A stretch of 64,000 bases of DNA from Stropharia rugosoannulata (GCA_028532985.1 JANCIK010000002.1:3534001-3598000); one strand, 5' to 3'. Counted from the first letter of the stretch, positions 1 through 11,538 are shown. Numbers and translations are program-made. Notes: a model not told the origin generated them from the sequence alone.

Positions 1-758
1 TTGTAAGACCCTTTGCATTGTATATGTCTTTCAAGCCAAAACGTAGGCCGGCCAGAGGAAGTGTAGAGGATAATGTGGGTATCCTTGATGGCACTGGAAT
101 CAATTGGCAAGATGATTTGTCCTTGAATATATGCGTGAAGTTCGTTTGGAGCCATCCTGCTCCGGAGATATCTGGGACTGAGCCAAACAGAAACGCGTCG
201 TACTCATCCGGATATAACCTATAAACAGTACTGAAGTTCAGGGTTGATTCGTCTGTTGAAGGTAATACCACCAAAGGTCCCCGTGGCGCCAATCCAGTCA
301 TTACATTGGTCGGAATAACGTCGTCAGATCCTCCCTTTATATTTCCTGAAAGAAAAACATGCTTGACTCCACGTCGGTTGAGCCACCCATATGCTTTAGT
401 GTCAATGGATGCTATGCCATCGCCCTTGTACGTGATAAGCATGAAGTCGACGAACATATCACTCCATACGTCATCGAAGCGTTTGTAGAACTTCAGCTGA
501 GTCTCCAGATATTCGGCAGTGACTTTCTCTTCGTTGATCCAGATGCTGGTGGTAAGTCTGCCAGGTACCACCGCAACTGGAGGAGATGCATGGACTGTGA
601 ATGACTCCTGTGCGCTTGCAAGATAGAACGACTCATTCTTGTTGAATGTAAATACTGAACCAGAGGGATGTTCCGAAAGAATTTCAAGACCGGGGTCCAG
701 CGCCGACACCACCAGAGAGAAACAAAGTAGCCGTAAGTAGATCGAAAAACGCGGCATA
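1..758 (-). CDS. Secreted-type amidase (amidase signature family), N-terminal part, cut by window edge
   Basis: Reading leftward from the ATG at 756-758, the frame stays open for about 252 codons to the window edge. The first 20 residues (MPRFSIYLRLLCFSLVVSAL) look like a signal peptide. A beta-rich N-terminal part follows, resembling the Arp1-like N-terminal domain found before many fungal amidases. Near the edge it reads LPLAGLRFGLKDIYNAKGLT, which matches the opening of the amidase signature fold (the Lys before Asp-Ile is the usual first catalytic residue). The Ser-cis-Ser-Lys core lies outside the window, so activity cannot be judged. No intron is needed in the visible part. The family hydrolyses amide bonds; the substrate is unknown. 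No stop is visible, so this is a partial gene and not a broken one. Confidence 0.85.
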
Positions 759-1663
759 ACTGTTTTTTATGGAATATCTGTCAATGTCAAGAATAACAGG
801 ACAAAATGGTCAGTACTTTGAAGGTCATTATGCAGCCAAACTCGACCCTAAATGAACGTACCTGGTAGAGAGCGGATTTCCTGAAGCCCGCGATACTCTA
901 TCGTGACTGGGAAGCTGTAGTCGCACATGGTCGCAGTTGTGTGGGAAGGCAAGAAGACATATTTATCATCGCTTTACTAGAGCCGCTTCTTGAAGTAATA
1001 GAAATTGTTGAGAAACCGTAAATTGGGAGGCAGTCGCGTACAAGGTTGCGTTCAGGGTCATATTCCTCCCAAATATGTGAAGTTCAGTTGAAGTCAATAC
1101 ATACGAGGCTGTCGGAGCTGGCAATGGAAACATGGATCAAGCATGGAGCTGAGAAGAGTTTCCGTTGTAGTCTCCGATAGCGGCAGTCAAGCGGCAGCTC
1201 AACTCGAGAGTTATGGACGGCCCGGGTCCCGGCGACCGCTTTTCACTTATTCACTTGCATCCACCACGATAACGGGCTCTATTATTGGGTGCCTCTCTCC
1301 TCCTTTGCCCCTTTTAACGTTTATCGTAAGTCTACAGAGTCGTACCAGCGGGGAAGTTATATTTTTTGTTGTAAACTGAATGGGTGAGTATTAAATGATT
1401 GTGACCTGCACAAAGTTGACATTGACACGCCACGACGCCCTTTGCAGACAGATGTACTTCTAACCTTATTGAGCCCGTTCTTGAGAATCCCACATGGATG
1501 GAGGGATATTCTTAGCTGGAAGCGATTCATATCCCTGTCACAAGACTCTAGCCTCTCAATTACAGCTCGCTAAATGGTCTTGGCTATCTCGCCGGTGTGG
1601 CGCTAGGCCACTCTCTGTTCGCCTTATATCTTCTGAAGGGACTATACAAGTACCAGGCGAACT
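759..1663. other. Intergenic region between divergent amidase and atg22, with an orphan membrane-like frame
   Basis: This is the shared upstream region of the leftward amidase and rightward atg22. It has no complete gene. From about 1552 to 1697 one frame reads like a membrane helix (LNGLGYLAGVALGHSLFALY). It starts just after a CTAG that could be a splice acceptor and ends at a TGA inside atg22 exon 1 in another frame. It has no clear start and I do not recognise the family. It may be a gene remnant or 5' UTR sequence. Confidence 0.4.
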
Positions 1664-4063
1664 ATGTCCGGAATGTCTTCATCAGGTATACACGATGACC
1701 ACTTTGACGAAAAGGAGAGTCCGTCTGAGAAGACCAACGACGATGCGATTGTAGCCGCAGGTGACTTGACAGAAACGAACTTTGCTGGTGCTACAGTTTT
1801 CAAAGGTCCAGCATTCGTATCGAGCATCAGCAAGGATGAACCAATAGTCAACAGAAAAGAGCTGTGGGCATACTATCGTGAGTTCTAATTCACGGGGAGA
1901 TTGAGCAACGAATGGCTTGTTGATTTACTTTCTTCGCCTACTTAGTATACTACAATGGGGACAACGTGCGCAATGCATAAGTCTACTTTCCGCGAGGGAG
2001 ACCTAATCACCTAATTTCAGGGCGTTGGCCCACTGGGATTTTCGTTAACGCTCTTTCAATCTCTGGCCTTCAGTGCAGGCTATGATCCCGTTCTGGGACC
2101 TGGTTCATCTTGTAATGCAGATGGAGCATCTGGTCAATGTGTCCTTCCGTGGGCCGGGGGTACTAAGTCCGTGTCAAGCGTAGTTTTGATATCCAATGGT
2201 ATCAGCTTTGCTGTATGTTGCTTTCATTATTTTTATCTGCGCAAAACCTAACGTCGGACGAGTAGATAATGACTGCAATCTTTACAACAATCGGATCTGC
2301 CGCCGACTATGGAACCTTTGGTCGATGGTTATTGCTAGTAATTACATGCATATGCTGGGCGGCCCAATTCGCCGAGATAAGCCTTACTAGTATGTTATCT
2401 TATCTTTCCTGTAGTCTGTTATTCATTACATATTCAAAAATCTGCGAACTTAGCACCATCACGTTGGCCACTGGCGATGGCACTCTATATGATAGGTTTC
2501 ATCACTTACGGTGCAACCCTAGTTTTCTACGCTGCATTGTTTCCCCGTCTTGCCCGGAACACCTTAAGGTCCAGAACACTACGCGCGAAATACGAGGCCG
2601 GAGAAATGGAAAAGGAGGAGTACGAGGTGGAGGAAAGTCTAGAGAAAAATCGAATCAGTAACATCAGCACGGTACTCACTTTTATTTTTGTTTCTTGGGC
2701 TGCCCTGACTTTTATTCGTCTGTGAAGATGCATAGCAATATTGGATACATCGCCACATTACTGCTCAATCTCACCATTCTGCTTCCATTAAAAAACAACC
2801 CCAAAGCCGATAACTATGTTCTGGTTTTGTAAGGCAGCCATACAAACGCTAGCTCTACTTTTTATTAATATCTTTTTATTTTAGAGTCAATGCCTACTGG
2901 GTAATAACTGGAATTTGGTGGTGTAAGCATTTAACTGCACACAATTCAAGTCATAACTTGACCGTTGACGTGTGTTTATCAGTCATTTTTCAACAGCCGC
3001 GTCCCGGACCACCTGTCCCTAAAGGAGAACATTATTTAACAGTTGGGTGGAAACAGGTCAGCCACGTCTTTACATCGTCTTAACGAACCACAACTAACTA
3101 TCGTTAGATATGGGCTGCTGCGAAACAGTATAAACAGCTCCCGTACACGTTCATATATCTTTTCGCCTTCTTCTTGCTCGCGGATGTATGAAATTGCATT
3201 TTTGAAAGGGACGCCCAGCTCACAATAAATCTAGGGACTGAATACCACTGGGACTCTGGTGTCAATTTGCCAAAACGATAAATTTTCATTCAGTTTTCTT
3301 CAGAATACATACCTTGGCCTCGCTCAGGCGATCACATCTACTGCTAGCACGCTTGGATTCTGGTATTTCCAGAGATATTTCAAAATACGGACCAAGAGCA
3401 TGGTCAGCATTCCATTCCTTATAAACACAATATAGGTCTGCGTAACTAAACAAAACATAGTTTATTGTAACGAATGTCGTCACTGTCCTCATACCTTTCT
3501 GGGGTATGCTTGGTATATGGACCGGCAAAATTGGGTATGAATTATGTATTTGTCTCCCGTCGTCTTGACTCATGACTGGACAGGTTCCATAACGTCTGGG
3601 AGTTCTGGTGAGTTGAAATAGCTGATAAATTTACCTTTCAATGACCGCTATATACACACCAGGGCGTACAATGTTGTTTTTGGCTTGTTCCAAGCTCCAT
3701 ATTACGCTTTCTCGCAGACCATGATGGCCGAACTCACACCACCTGGGTTTGATAATATGGTAGGTAACCTATTAGTCAACATTGCTGACATGCACTTAAC
3801 CTACACAGTTCTTCGGACTCTTTGGACTTTCCAATCGCGCGTCCTCGATGATTGGTCCAAACGTGATTCAGGCTATTATCGACAATACCGGAAACAACTG
3901 GATGGGCTTTCCCTTCCTCTTTGCATTATGTTTCGCTGCATCATTGACCATATGGTTCTGCGTGGATGTTGAGAAAGGTCGCAAGGATGCGAACGCATGG
4001 GCGGATAATATCAGGAAGAGGACAGAGTTGACGGACAGTATACAATCTCGTAAGACGGACTAA
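1664..4063 (+). CDS. ATG22: Autophagy-related protein 22 (vacuolar amino-acid effluxer, MFS-like)
   Basis: Atg22 is a multi-pass vacuolar membrane protein that exports amino acids released by autophagic breakdown. The reading assembles from at least ten short exons. Exon 1 (from 1664) ends ...NRKELWAYY and joins to LYYNGDNGVGPLGFSLTLFQ, the family hallmark. Later exons give GRWLLLVITCICWAAQFAEI, RWPLAMALYMIGFITYGATL, LPYTFIYLFAFFLLADGLNT with TGTLVSICQN, FQAPYYAFSQTMMAELTPPG, and the end FFGLFGLSNRASSMIGPNVI through WMGFPFLFALCFAASLTIWF to the TAA at 4061-4063. Introns are about 50-90 bases, with clear donors such as gtgagt and gtaagc. A hydrophilic N-terminus of about 65 acidic/Ser-rich residues precedes the first helix. 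The start at 1664 is the first ATG in frame, and the N-terminal boundary is the least certain part. The frame is intact throughout. Confidence 0.93.
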
Positions 4064-4337
4064 ACTTGTGATTTGTCAACCTTCTCCCTTTTTTTTGAAG
4101 CTTTATGTTGGTTCTATAAGCCAGTACGATTGAAATAACTACTCTTCATTAGTATATTCTCAATTAACATATACCCATGAAGGGTGGGTTATTTTATATA
4201 TTTTTGAGCACTTCCGGACTGTTTGAGGCCTTCGGCATTTACCGATCTTGATATAGTGATTTCGCAGATCTTAAAATGACTCGAACTTGCCTGCCATTAG
4301 ATTCTCGCTTACCTCCTTCCCGTAGTCAATTTCTTCA

Positions 4338-5192
4338 ATGTCGTCTCCAAAACCCCTTGGTATTTCTTCTAGAATCGATAATGATTCTGAAGGTCTAATT
4401 AGATCTTTCTTCCGTTAGTTTTCGTTACCGGAAATGCCAATAAACTTAGAGAAGTAAAAGCGATTCTGTCAGAAGGAGGCCATCCTATAGAAATCGAATC
4501 CCAAGCTCTTGACGGTATGGTAGATCATCAGGGATTGTGTTTTCTGTCTAATTGCTGCCAGGTAGTCCCTGAAATCCAGGGCACAACTGTAGAGGTCGCC
4601 CGCGCAAAGTGCCAAGCAGCAGCTGAACTAGTTAGTCCTCCTTCAACGCGAACGAATAAATTTAGAGTAACTGAAAGTGCAGGTTGGCGGACCATGTATC
4701 ACTGAAGATACTGCCCTATGCTACAAGGCGCTTGGCGGCTTGCCTGGCCCATATATCAAGCACTTCATGACGGAGCTGGGGCACGAAGGACTCAACGCGT
4801 TACTCGTCGGTTTCTCTACGAAAGAGGCAGAAGCTGTGTGTACATTTGCGTACTCTGCTGGTCCAGGTATGCCTGTTTGCTTGCGAAATTCCTGTTGCTT
4901 TTTTGATTATTTAAGTGTTATTGGCATTGGTCCAGGTGCCGAGCCCTTGATCTTTGAAGGGAGAACAGACGGCGTTATCGTCCCAGCGCGGGGTCCCAAA
5001 GTCTTTGGTTGGGATGCTATCTTTGAACCTTTAGGCACTGGTGTAACGTACGTCTCCAATATTGCACATACATAAATTAAAACTTATAAATGGGACAGAT
5101 ATGCAGAAATGCCGGCGGAACAGAAGAACAAGATGTCTCATAGGTACAAGGCTTTGGACAAGCTACGGACCTATCTTCAGAGCCAGTCCTGA
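4338..5192 (+). CDS. HAM1: Inosine triphosphate pyrophosphatase (Ham1/ITPA)
   Basis: This enzyme hydrolyses ITP, dITP and XTP to monophosphates and so keeps deaminated purines out of DNA and RNA. It is cytosolic. The protein is about 190 residues, the normal family length. The start MSSPKPL joins across a 59-base intron to [17 protein letters not shown] (nucleotide-binding loop). Then follow [40 protein letters not shown] with the metal-binding Glu-Asp, [29 protein letters not shown] and [15 protein letters not shown]. Five introns fit, each keeping a family motif intact at the junction. The gene starts 274 bases after atg22 on the same strand. Every signature motif is present, so it should be active. 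Confidence 0.96.
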
Positions 5193-5291
5193 TTGAAGAG
5201 TCTGGAGGCCGATTCAATCATGCGCTTGTTCAGGGGTCAATATTTTTTTGTGGGGCTTTAAACTATAGACAACTGACACGACGTGCACTTT

Positions 5292-6122
5292 TCATAACCT
5301 GTTCAATGCCCGCGTTCCGCCAGGTCTAACGGTGGAATGAAGAGCAGTAATACACAAAATGTTCTCATCCCAGATCTGGATGATTTTATTTCAAGACAAT
5401 TCGGTTTAAGGGATGTAAAAAAACGACTTACTTCGCACCTCGCTGTCCTAATCCGGCCACTCATCGACATTGCAGTGGAGACGATCCTGAGTTTAGCACC
5501 TCTGATCAAACATTGGAGATGTAATCATAGATATGTTATTTGGTTTTTCAATGGTGCTTACCTTTTGACGCCGTGGTGCCAAATGAGATTCATTGACTGC
5601 GAAAATCCAGTGCCGTCTCTTCCCAGTTTTGCTCCGAGGACGATGAGGGACGAGACGGTACAGCTATCAATTCACAAATCAAGCTCATCAAAATATTTCC
5701 AGTCTGAAATTAGCTTACGGGTCCACTATGTAGGCTGCACAAGCTCCGTGCAAGATATTTGCGTGGTTGCACATATCTGAAAGGTATCAGCGCGTGAAGA
5801 CGGGTATCAAAATTTTGCAAGAATATGAAAGACCTTGCTCGACGGGAACTTCAACAGTCGTCTGCGCATAACACTCATCTCGCTCTCCCCAAATGTTTAT
5901 ATCTGTCAGCTTCAGCCTCTGTCCAACCAGCGCTCCATACACCCTTCCCTCCACCGTCCCCACAAAAAAATTGAAAATCTTGACGCAGGCTTGTTTAGTT
6001 TCTTTGTCGACATTTCCATTGATGTTGGAAGTGTCTATGTCTTGGGTATCCCCTACCCATCCATAGAGCTGTTTGATAGTATGAGACAGGGATAATATAG
6101 GAATTTCGCTTTTGCTGCTCAT
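5292..6122 (-). CDS. HotDog-fold thioesterase-like protein, copy A
   Basis: Single-domain HotDog protein of the acyl-CoA thioesterase 13 (THEM2-like) kind, about 200 residues. Start MSSKSEIPILSLSHTIKQLY (an upstream in-frame ATG at 6161 is the alternative). It continues through DINIWGERDECYAQTTVEVP, then splices to DMCNHANILHGACAAYIVDP, then CTVSSLIVLGAKLG, then GAKLRIVSTAMSMSGRI and IWDENILCITALHSTVRPGG to the stop at 5292-5294. The substrate-cleft motif is HGA, close to the usual HGG. Three introns sit at the same codons and phases as in the two rightward copies (6762-7557, 8082-8966), so the three share a recent gene ancestor. It is divergent from copy B. The substrate is unknown. Confidence 0.83.
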
Positions 6123-6761
6123 TTGAGGACGTCCACAGCTGGGTTGAAAGAGCTCGATCATCGCGCGTGAGCAAAGTAGATAAAACTGATGAGTAATCTT
6201 GGAGTTCCTACAGGAACTTTCGCCTGCTTAAAATGGTGAGGGCTATGGACAAAACATTTTTAATTTTCGGCACCCACTTTATAGCCTAAGTCTAGCTGTT
6301 TGAGGCTAAATATTGACCTAGGAGCAGATAATCGGCTACTTCTAAACAGCTGCCACCGCTTGAACTTGAAGAAAAGTAAAACGAGCGGAGTCCCGAATGA
6401 TGTCTCTTGGAAGCCGAGCACTCCAGAGCGTATTTTATTAAAGATTTTGTCATTTAAATAAGAGGCTCGAGTCGAGTTTTGAAAGTTAGAGCGAGTTCTT
6501 GTGTTCTACGATACGAAATGACAAACCCCCGATTTGTTGAGTTGTTGATTTCCCTATTTGGCAAGTCTTACGCCATTTACATAAACTGATGATTACGTAA
6601 TTGATATCCGGCCAAGGCACCGCCGGTAGCTTTGCCACCTCCGATTGACCTCCGACCTTCCAGTTGTCGCGACGTTCGCTAGCGTTCGCTATGGTTTTAC
6701 CACTTTATTCACCACACTAGCACTGGCACTCGGGCCTTATACATATACTTCCAGCAGAGTA
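6123..6761. promoter_or_regulatory. Divergent intergenic region between thioesterase copies A and B
   Basis: About 640 bases separate the divergent starts of copies A and B, so both promoters should lie here. An ATG at 6645 is in frame with copy B and would add 39 residues with a hydrophobic stretch (FTTLFTTLALALGPYTYTSS). Copies A and C lack such an extension, so the start at 6762 is preferred. I see no specific binding site. Confidence 0.4.
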
Positions 6762-7557
6762 ATGTCAGGACAAGAGCATGTTACAGAATATCTTCAATCG
6801 CCGTTGCCGGACGAATCCATTGCGGGAATCACGGGCAACGCCTCGCGGGAGCTGAAGGAAATCCCAGTCAAATGGCTGTCTATTTTCAGAAAACGCGGAA
6901 GAGGATTCGCGGGTGGCGTCTCTGGGAGAGTCAAGGTCACTGACGTATCGGTTCTCCCGAGTCGAGATGATAGCCAAAGAATGGAGGCAAGAGTGACCAC
7001 AGAAATAACTGTAACTCCAGGTGAGCCGATTTGCTTTGCTCATTTTTCACTGACCTTACTATGCGCTTCAGATATGTGTAGCGAGCTCGGTACATTACAC
7101 GAAGGACTCATTTTCTTCCTCATTGATGAGTACGTTGCCTAGTGTTGCCTTCGGCGGGATTAATATCTTTGCTTATTCTTATTAGAGGATCAACAACCGC
7201 CATGGTGGTAATTGCCGCATATAATGAAGGGCACGCATCGCCAGGCGTATCGCAGATGATTAACACCGTCTATCATTCGCAGGCAACCGTGTATGTTCTC
7301 CATTCTTCGGGGAGACATTTCTCATTGGCACTCAGGGGAACAACGCTGCAAATCGTAAATAGGTCATTGCAGGCAGGCAAAAGTTCAAGTTCTGGAGTTA
7401 CCGAAGTAAGCCAATTTACAAGTCTTCCCAATGTGACCAAAAGAGTTTATCGTTTTCTCTGCAGATATGGGATAAGGAAAATTATCGTCTTATTGCGACC
7501 GGTACGCAAATAACCATGCCTCCATCTGTGACGGCAAGATGGCTGGAAGGCCAATGA
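6762..7557 (+). CDS. HotDog-fold thioesterase-like protein, copy B
   Basis: Start MSGQEHVTEYLQSPLPDESI. The N-terminal half contains GNASRELKEIPVKWLSIFRK and VKVTDVSVLPSRDDSQRMEA. After a phase-1 intron it reads DMCSELGTLHEGLIFFLIDE; after a phase-2 intron, GSTTAMVVIAAYNEGHASPG; then GTTLQIVNRSLQAGKSSSSG; and after a phase-0 intron IWDKENYRLIATGTQITMPP, ending at TGA 7555-7557. About 200 residues, normal for the family. The usual HGG is HEG here. It is clearly homologous to copies A and C. A role in acyl-CoA or other thioester hydrolysis is inferred from the fold only. Confidence 0.85.
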
Positions 7558-8081
7558 ACCTTCTGGTCCATAGTCCGTCGATGTCATGACCTTCTAATTA
7601 GTCTGTTTTGATCTAATGCGTGCAGTCTATGCTAGATCTTTCAATATCTTACCAAAAGATTTCTGTCCTTCACGCCAGTATATCCGCTGAGTCTATATGT
7701 ATACTGTACAGGCATGATCGCTCATGAGCGCCTATCATTGCCCAACCTTGTCTGTAATATGTACTAACCAGTCGACTCTCGAGGTCATGCCTCTGGTACA
7801 TCTTTCATATGATTTTTCCATGTAGGTCTGGAATAAAGCGGCATTCATACTCCGGTAAACCGAATTGGCCGCACGCACTCGAATGTTAACAGATGTTAAC
7901 CTACTTATGTCTACTCAGGTAAATAAGAGTCTCACATACATCCAGTATATTAAAGAATCGTTCATATCATGACCATTTTTTCCACTAATAACACCGCCCC
8001 GCCCCTTAACTAGTAGCCATCTTAACATTCTCCCCGTAATTCCCGACAAAGATCACCCTATTCAAGGCGTTCAACCTGTTT
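7558..8081. other. Intergenic region between thioesterase copies B and C
   Basis: AT-rich spacer that should hold the 3' end of copy B and the promoter of copy C. I see no gene or repeat in it. Confidence 0.5.
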
Positions 8082-8966
8082 ATGTCGTCTATCGGGCCCA
8101 TGACCTCACACAAGGACACAGAAGCAAGCGACGAGTCGGCGTACGGAGTGACCGTAAACGATGAAGAGGTAATGCTCATCTCCGGGAACGCGCCGCGGCG
8201 CCTGAAGGAGGCCGCAGCGCGGTGGCACAAACTGCTCGGAATGTCAAAATTTGGGCTAGGACCGACGTACGGGACCAGAGCGCGCACCGCGCAGCATATC
8301 ACCGAGGTATCCCTCGAGCCCTCCCGCGACGACGCACATAAAGTAGTTGTGAAGATGGTTGCTGAACTCGAGGTCACCTCAGGTCCGTCTTTTGTTTCTT
8401 TCCTGCCCCGATGCGGAGACTGACCGGATCTGTCTTTATAAACATCATGATATTCATAAACAGACATGTGCAACGCACTGGGGCTGATGGACCAAGGCTG
8501 TATGGCAGGAATATTGGATGAGTGCGTAGTATCGGCAGCCAAGTCGTGAAGAAAGACTCTATAACTGTTTTTTTTTTGCATTGCATTGCAGAGGCTCCGC
8601 CATCGCGCTCCTGCTCCAGAAGATCTCCAAAGAAGCAGAAGAAGGCAACGAGATGATCGGCGTTTCGCAGAACTTTAATTTCCTCTTCTATCAGCCTCCT
8701 CCAACACCGTGAGTCGTTCTACTTCGGCTTCAAAACTGCTGCGTCCTGACACGATGACTGGGTGCTGTATATCCAGAGGGACAGGGCTCAGAGTCGTTAG
8801 CCGTTCAGTGTCATCCGATGGAAATAGTGGGTCGTGCGTTTGTGAGGTAAGTAGGGTGGCATATGGATTATGATGCCTTCTTAAGAGACTTCCTCTAGAT
8901 ATGGGATGTTGTTCAACACAGACTCGTCGTGTCCGGAACCCAAATACAAATGGCACCCTCGCGATG
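8082..8966 (+). CDS. HotDog-fold thioesterase-like protein, copy C
   Basis: Start MSSIGPMTSHKDTEASDESA. It continues SGNAPRRLKEAAARWHKLLG and HITEVSLEPSRDDAHKVVVK (compare 'VSVLPSRDDSQRMEA' in copy B). Across introns it reads DMCNALGLMDQGCMAGILDE, GSAIALLLQKISKEAEEGNE, VSQNFNFLFYQPPPT, GTGLRVVSRSVSSDGNSGSC and IWDVVQHRLVVSGTQIQMAP to TGA 8964-8966. Intron phases before DMC, within the DE codon and before IWD match copies A and B exactly. The HGG cleft motif has become DQG, the most altered of the three, so catalysis is doubtful. The 5' exon is G+C-richer than copy B. Confidence 0.85.
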
Positions 8967-9246
8967 AATATCAGAGTACATATGTTTGACTAATGATAAT
9001 ACGTAAGGACTGGATGCGATAGAATAGAATAATGTGTATTGCACATCTGGTTAGAATGTGTCACCGTGTACAAAAGAGAGCGTGTTACGATAGATGACAC
9101 CCACGTCCTACTAGGCAATGTCCGGGATCAGAAGATACGGAGCATACAACAGGTTGTAATACAAAAGTTGACATGGACAACATATAAGAAAACAGATATG
9201 AATGAAGAACCTAACGGAAATGCGCTATTACTGTTTGTGTTGGCAG

Positions 9247-10832
9247 TTAGCAGGGCAATAGTACACACGACTGGCGATGCCTTACTTTGTTGAGGATTGA
9301 TGATATGTCCCGCTTGTAGGACCGACTCCTAGAAGCTTGTGGATCCGCCTCATAGACGTGTCGTGCTTTCACCCCATTCCTGAAACGCAGTGGCATCTCT
9401 TCCAGCCTATCCTGATCTAAACCGTTTCGTATCCGGTACCACGCTCGCAGCACAGTATCACTATTAGGTCTCTTTGAGAAATCCGGCATGCGCATGTAGT
9501 CTATCAGTTCAGGGAGGAAATCCAGTCCGTGATACCTCTGGAATAGCATGAGGGAGAAAATAAAGCGGCTATCGAAAAATTGCGCACCACGTAAAGCTCA
9601 TTCAGAAATACATTTCCAAGGGTGAATATGTCGAGCTTGAAAGGGTCATATGGCTGGAATGTAAGTAGTTCTGGCGCAGATGTATCGCTGCCACCGATAT
9701 CCACAACTAGTGGTTTCTGCTTCGGTGAAATGTGGTAGGCTCGGCCAAATCCAACAAAGTAGTATCGGACGCTATGGTTCTTGCGTTCCATAGGAGCAAG
9801 CCTAGTCATCCCGTCCGGTTCGCAGAAATGGGAGACAAAGTGCCATCCCGTCGGGATAATTGATTTTGCATCCATCATTATGTGTTCGGCGGTGAGATTG
9901 CTATGTCCTAAGCTTAAATTATATTGAAAGAAAACGTAAGAACGACATACTGATGAGCCACATTATTTTCGTGGAGGAATGCTACCCCCTATTGCCGATG
10001 AGAAATTTGAAAGAATACGATACGTTCGAGAACTTACCTCGAGACATTGGGTTACAAAGTCAACCACCTCAAAGACCATGGTAAATTCTGGATCATCAAA
10101 GCGCCGTAACACGGGCATGACCATGAATTCTATGTGCGACGCCTGTGAATCCTTGAATGTATCATAGAACGGCACGACGTGATTTCGCATATCATTCAGC
10201 ATGCGCCGGGACGAGAAATATTCGACAATCTTAATTTGCATGAATTTCTTCGGATCCTGCACCATCTTCAGGCATATAACCAGACCGTCCTCTCTCCGGA
10301 TCGCGTCCAATACTTGAGGGAGCTTGCAGCCACAAATCAGCACGCTACAGGAGTTCCTATCACGACAAAAAAGACAGCGTACAATCTGCATAATGTGGTC
10401 CTCTCCACTGTGGTGGTGCCGCCCGTTCCCAAAGCGCGTAGGCGTCCACGTCGGCTGGTACCGCGGGCGCAGCTGGTACCCGCGCTGTGCGAGGAAGTCA
10501 AAGCGGTCGCGCCACAGCTTCTCCGCCGGGCTCAACGCCGGTGGGTAGTACACCGCGGGCAGCCCGACCGACTTTTTCCGCCTTTTCGCGGTGTGCTCAG
10601 ACGGCCCACTGCTCCCTGAGGCGGCGGGAGGCGCCATAGAGCCCTGCTGCTGCTGCATAGCTCCATCGTCATCGTCGAATTCGTCGCGCGGGCGGCCTTG
10701 GCGTCTGTTGCGGCCCCTCGAGTCGATGTCCGTCCACACGACCGGGGTGAGGGTCATAAGGGCGCGTGGGTGCATGATGTGCGCTGCGGGTGACGGGCGT
10801 GGTGGTGTGGGCGGAGGGAGATGTATAATCAA
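9247..10832 (-). CDS. Agaricomycete kinase-like protein lacking both catalytic aspartates (probable pseudokinase)
   Basis: A member of the kinase-like family recognised by EKLWRDRFDFLAQRGYQLRP. The N-terminus is Pro/Gln/Asp-rich and carries a basic patch (KRRKKS). The glycine-lobe lysine seems kept (GLVICLKMV). After introns it reads GVAFLHENNVAHHNLTAEHI: the family normally has HRD and here it is HHN. The activation-segment start reads YYFVGFGRAYHIS where DFG is expected. Later parts are intact: APELLTFQPYDPFKLDIFTL, GNVFLNELYVRYHGLDFLPE and the stop at 9247. The open frame around 10325-10385 may hide a 60-base in-frame intron (gtacgc...gcaag). Both aspartates needed for phosphotransfer and Mg2+ binding are replaced while the frame is intact, so a binding or scaffold role is more likely than kinase activity. 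Confidence 0.85.
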
Positions 10833-11538
10833 GTTTTCATAGAGTGGAAGGCAGAATCATTAGATCTCACGACCTCGTGTGTGCCGGGAGCAGGAGTTGT
10901 TGAGAAAAGAGAGCATGGACGATGGGCTGTGAAAGATCAGGGACGCCAAGCATGACCTCCTTCGGTATTATTAATCCCTTTTTCCGCCCCTCCGTCACGC
11001 TGTAGGTCCATGTTGACATTTATTTTTCTCCATTCCTTTCCCTGCGAATGCAGCCCATTATCCACTGGTACTCAAATGCGTTATGACATGCATTTTATTT
11101 TATTTGCCAGCCCATAGGCTGAACAAATGAATTCAATGCTCACATGTTCGTCGTGCCCTAAAATAGAACAATTACACAGCTCAAAAGGGGCGCTAATAAA
11201 CTGCGCAATGACGATCGGCCATAAGCCCCGATTAGAAGAAAAACGCACGCATTCATGCACAGAGATCATGTTTCGTTCAAGTTATATAACTGCAATGACA
11301 TATAATGTGTAAGAATAAACAAGAAAGACGCAAAAAATGATGCATATAGCAAAACAGGAATGAGTGGATAATAATCAGGGTAGAGCACGCCAAGTAAAGG
11401 AGAAAAGAAAGCAAAAACATACATAAAAAACATGTAATAAAAAGTAGATATCAACCAAAAAGAAGGGCAACTACGATCAGGAAATGTCATGCCACATAAA
11501 CCGCAGCCCCGCTCGCGGGGCGCCACCACCAAGAACAA
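10833..11538. other. Intergenic region upstream of the pseudokinase and downstream of the Boi-like gene
   Basis: Both flanking genes run leftward. This stretch therefore holds the 5' region of the pseudokinase and the 3' region of the next gene. It is A+T-rich from about 11090 to 11460. No coding signal or repeat was seen. Confidence 0.5.

Noticed and set aside
4338..4420. A 26-base intron at the start of the ITPase gene (gtctaa...cgttag).
   Set aside because: Too short for a fungal intron. A 59-base intron with donor gtattt, 28 bases into the gene, gives [16 protein letters not shown] and fits the family.
9870..9995. A frame break in the kinase-like gene at the catalytic loop (reading 'HQ-GHSNL').
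   Set aside because: Choosing the later acceptor ...gacatag restores a continuous frame (AHHNLTAEHIMMD), so there is no frameshift.
10179..10842. Rightward frames of 146 and 83 codons over the pseudokinase.
   Set aside because: Antisense shadows of the G+C-rich first exon.
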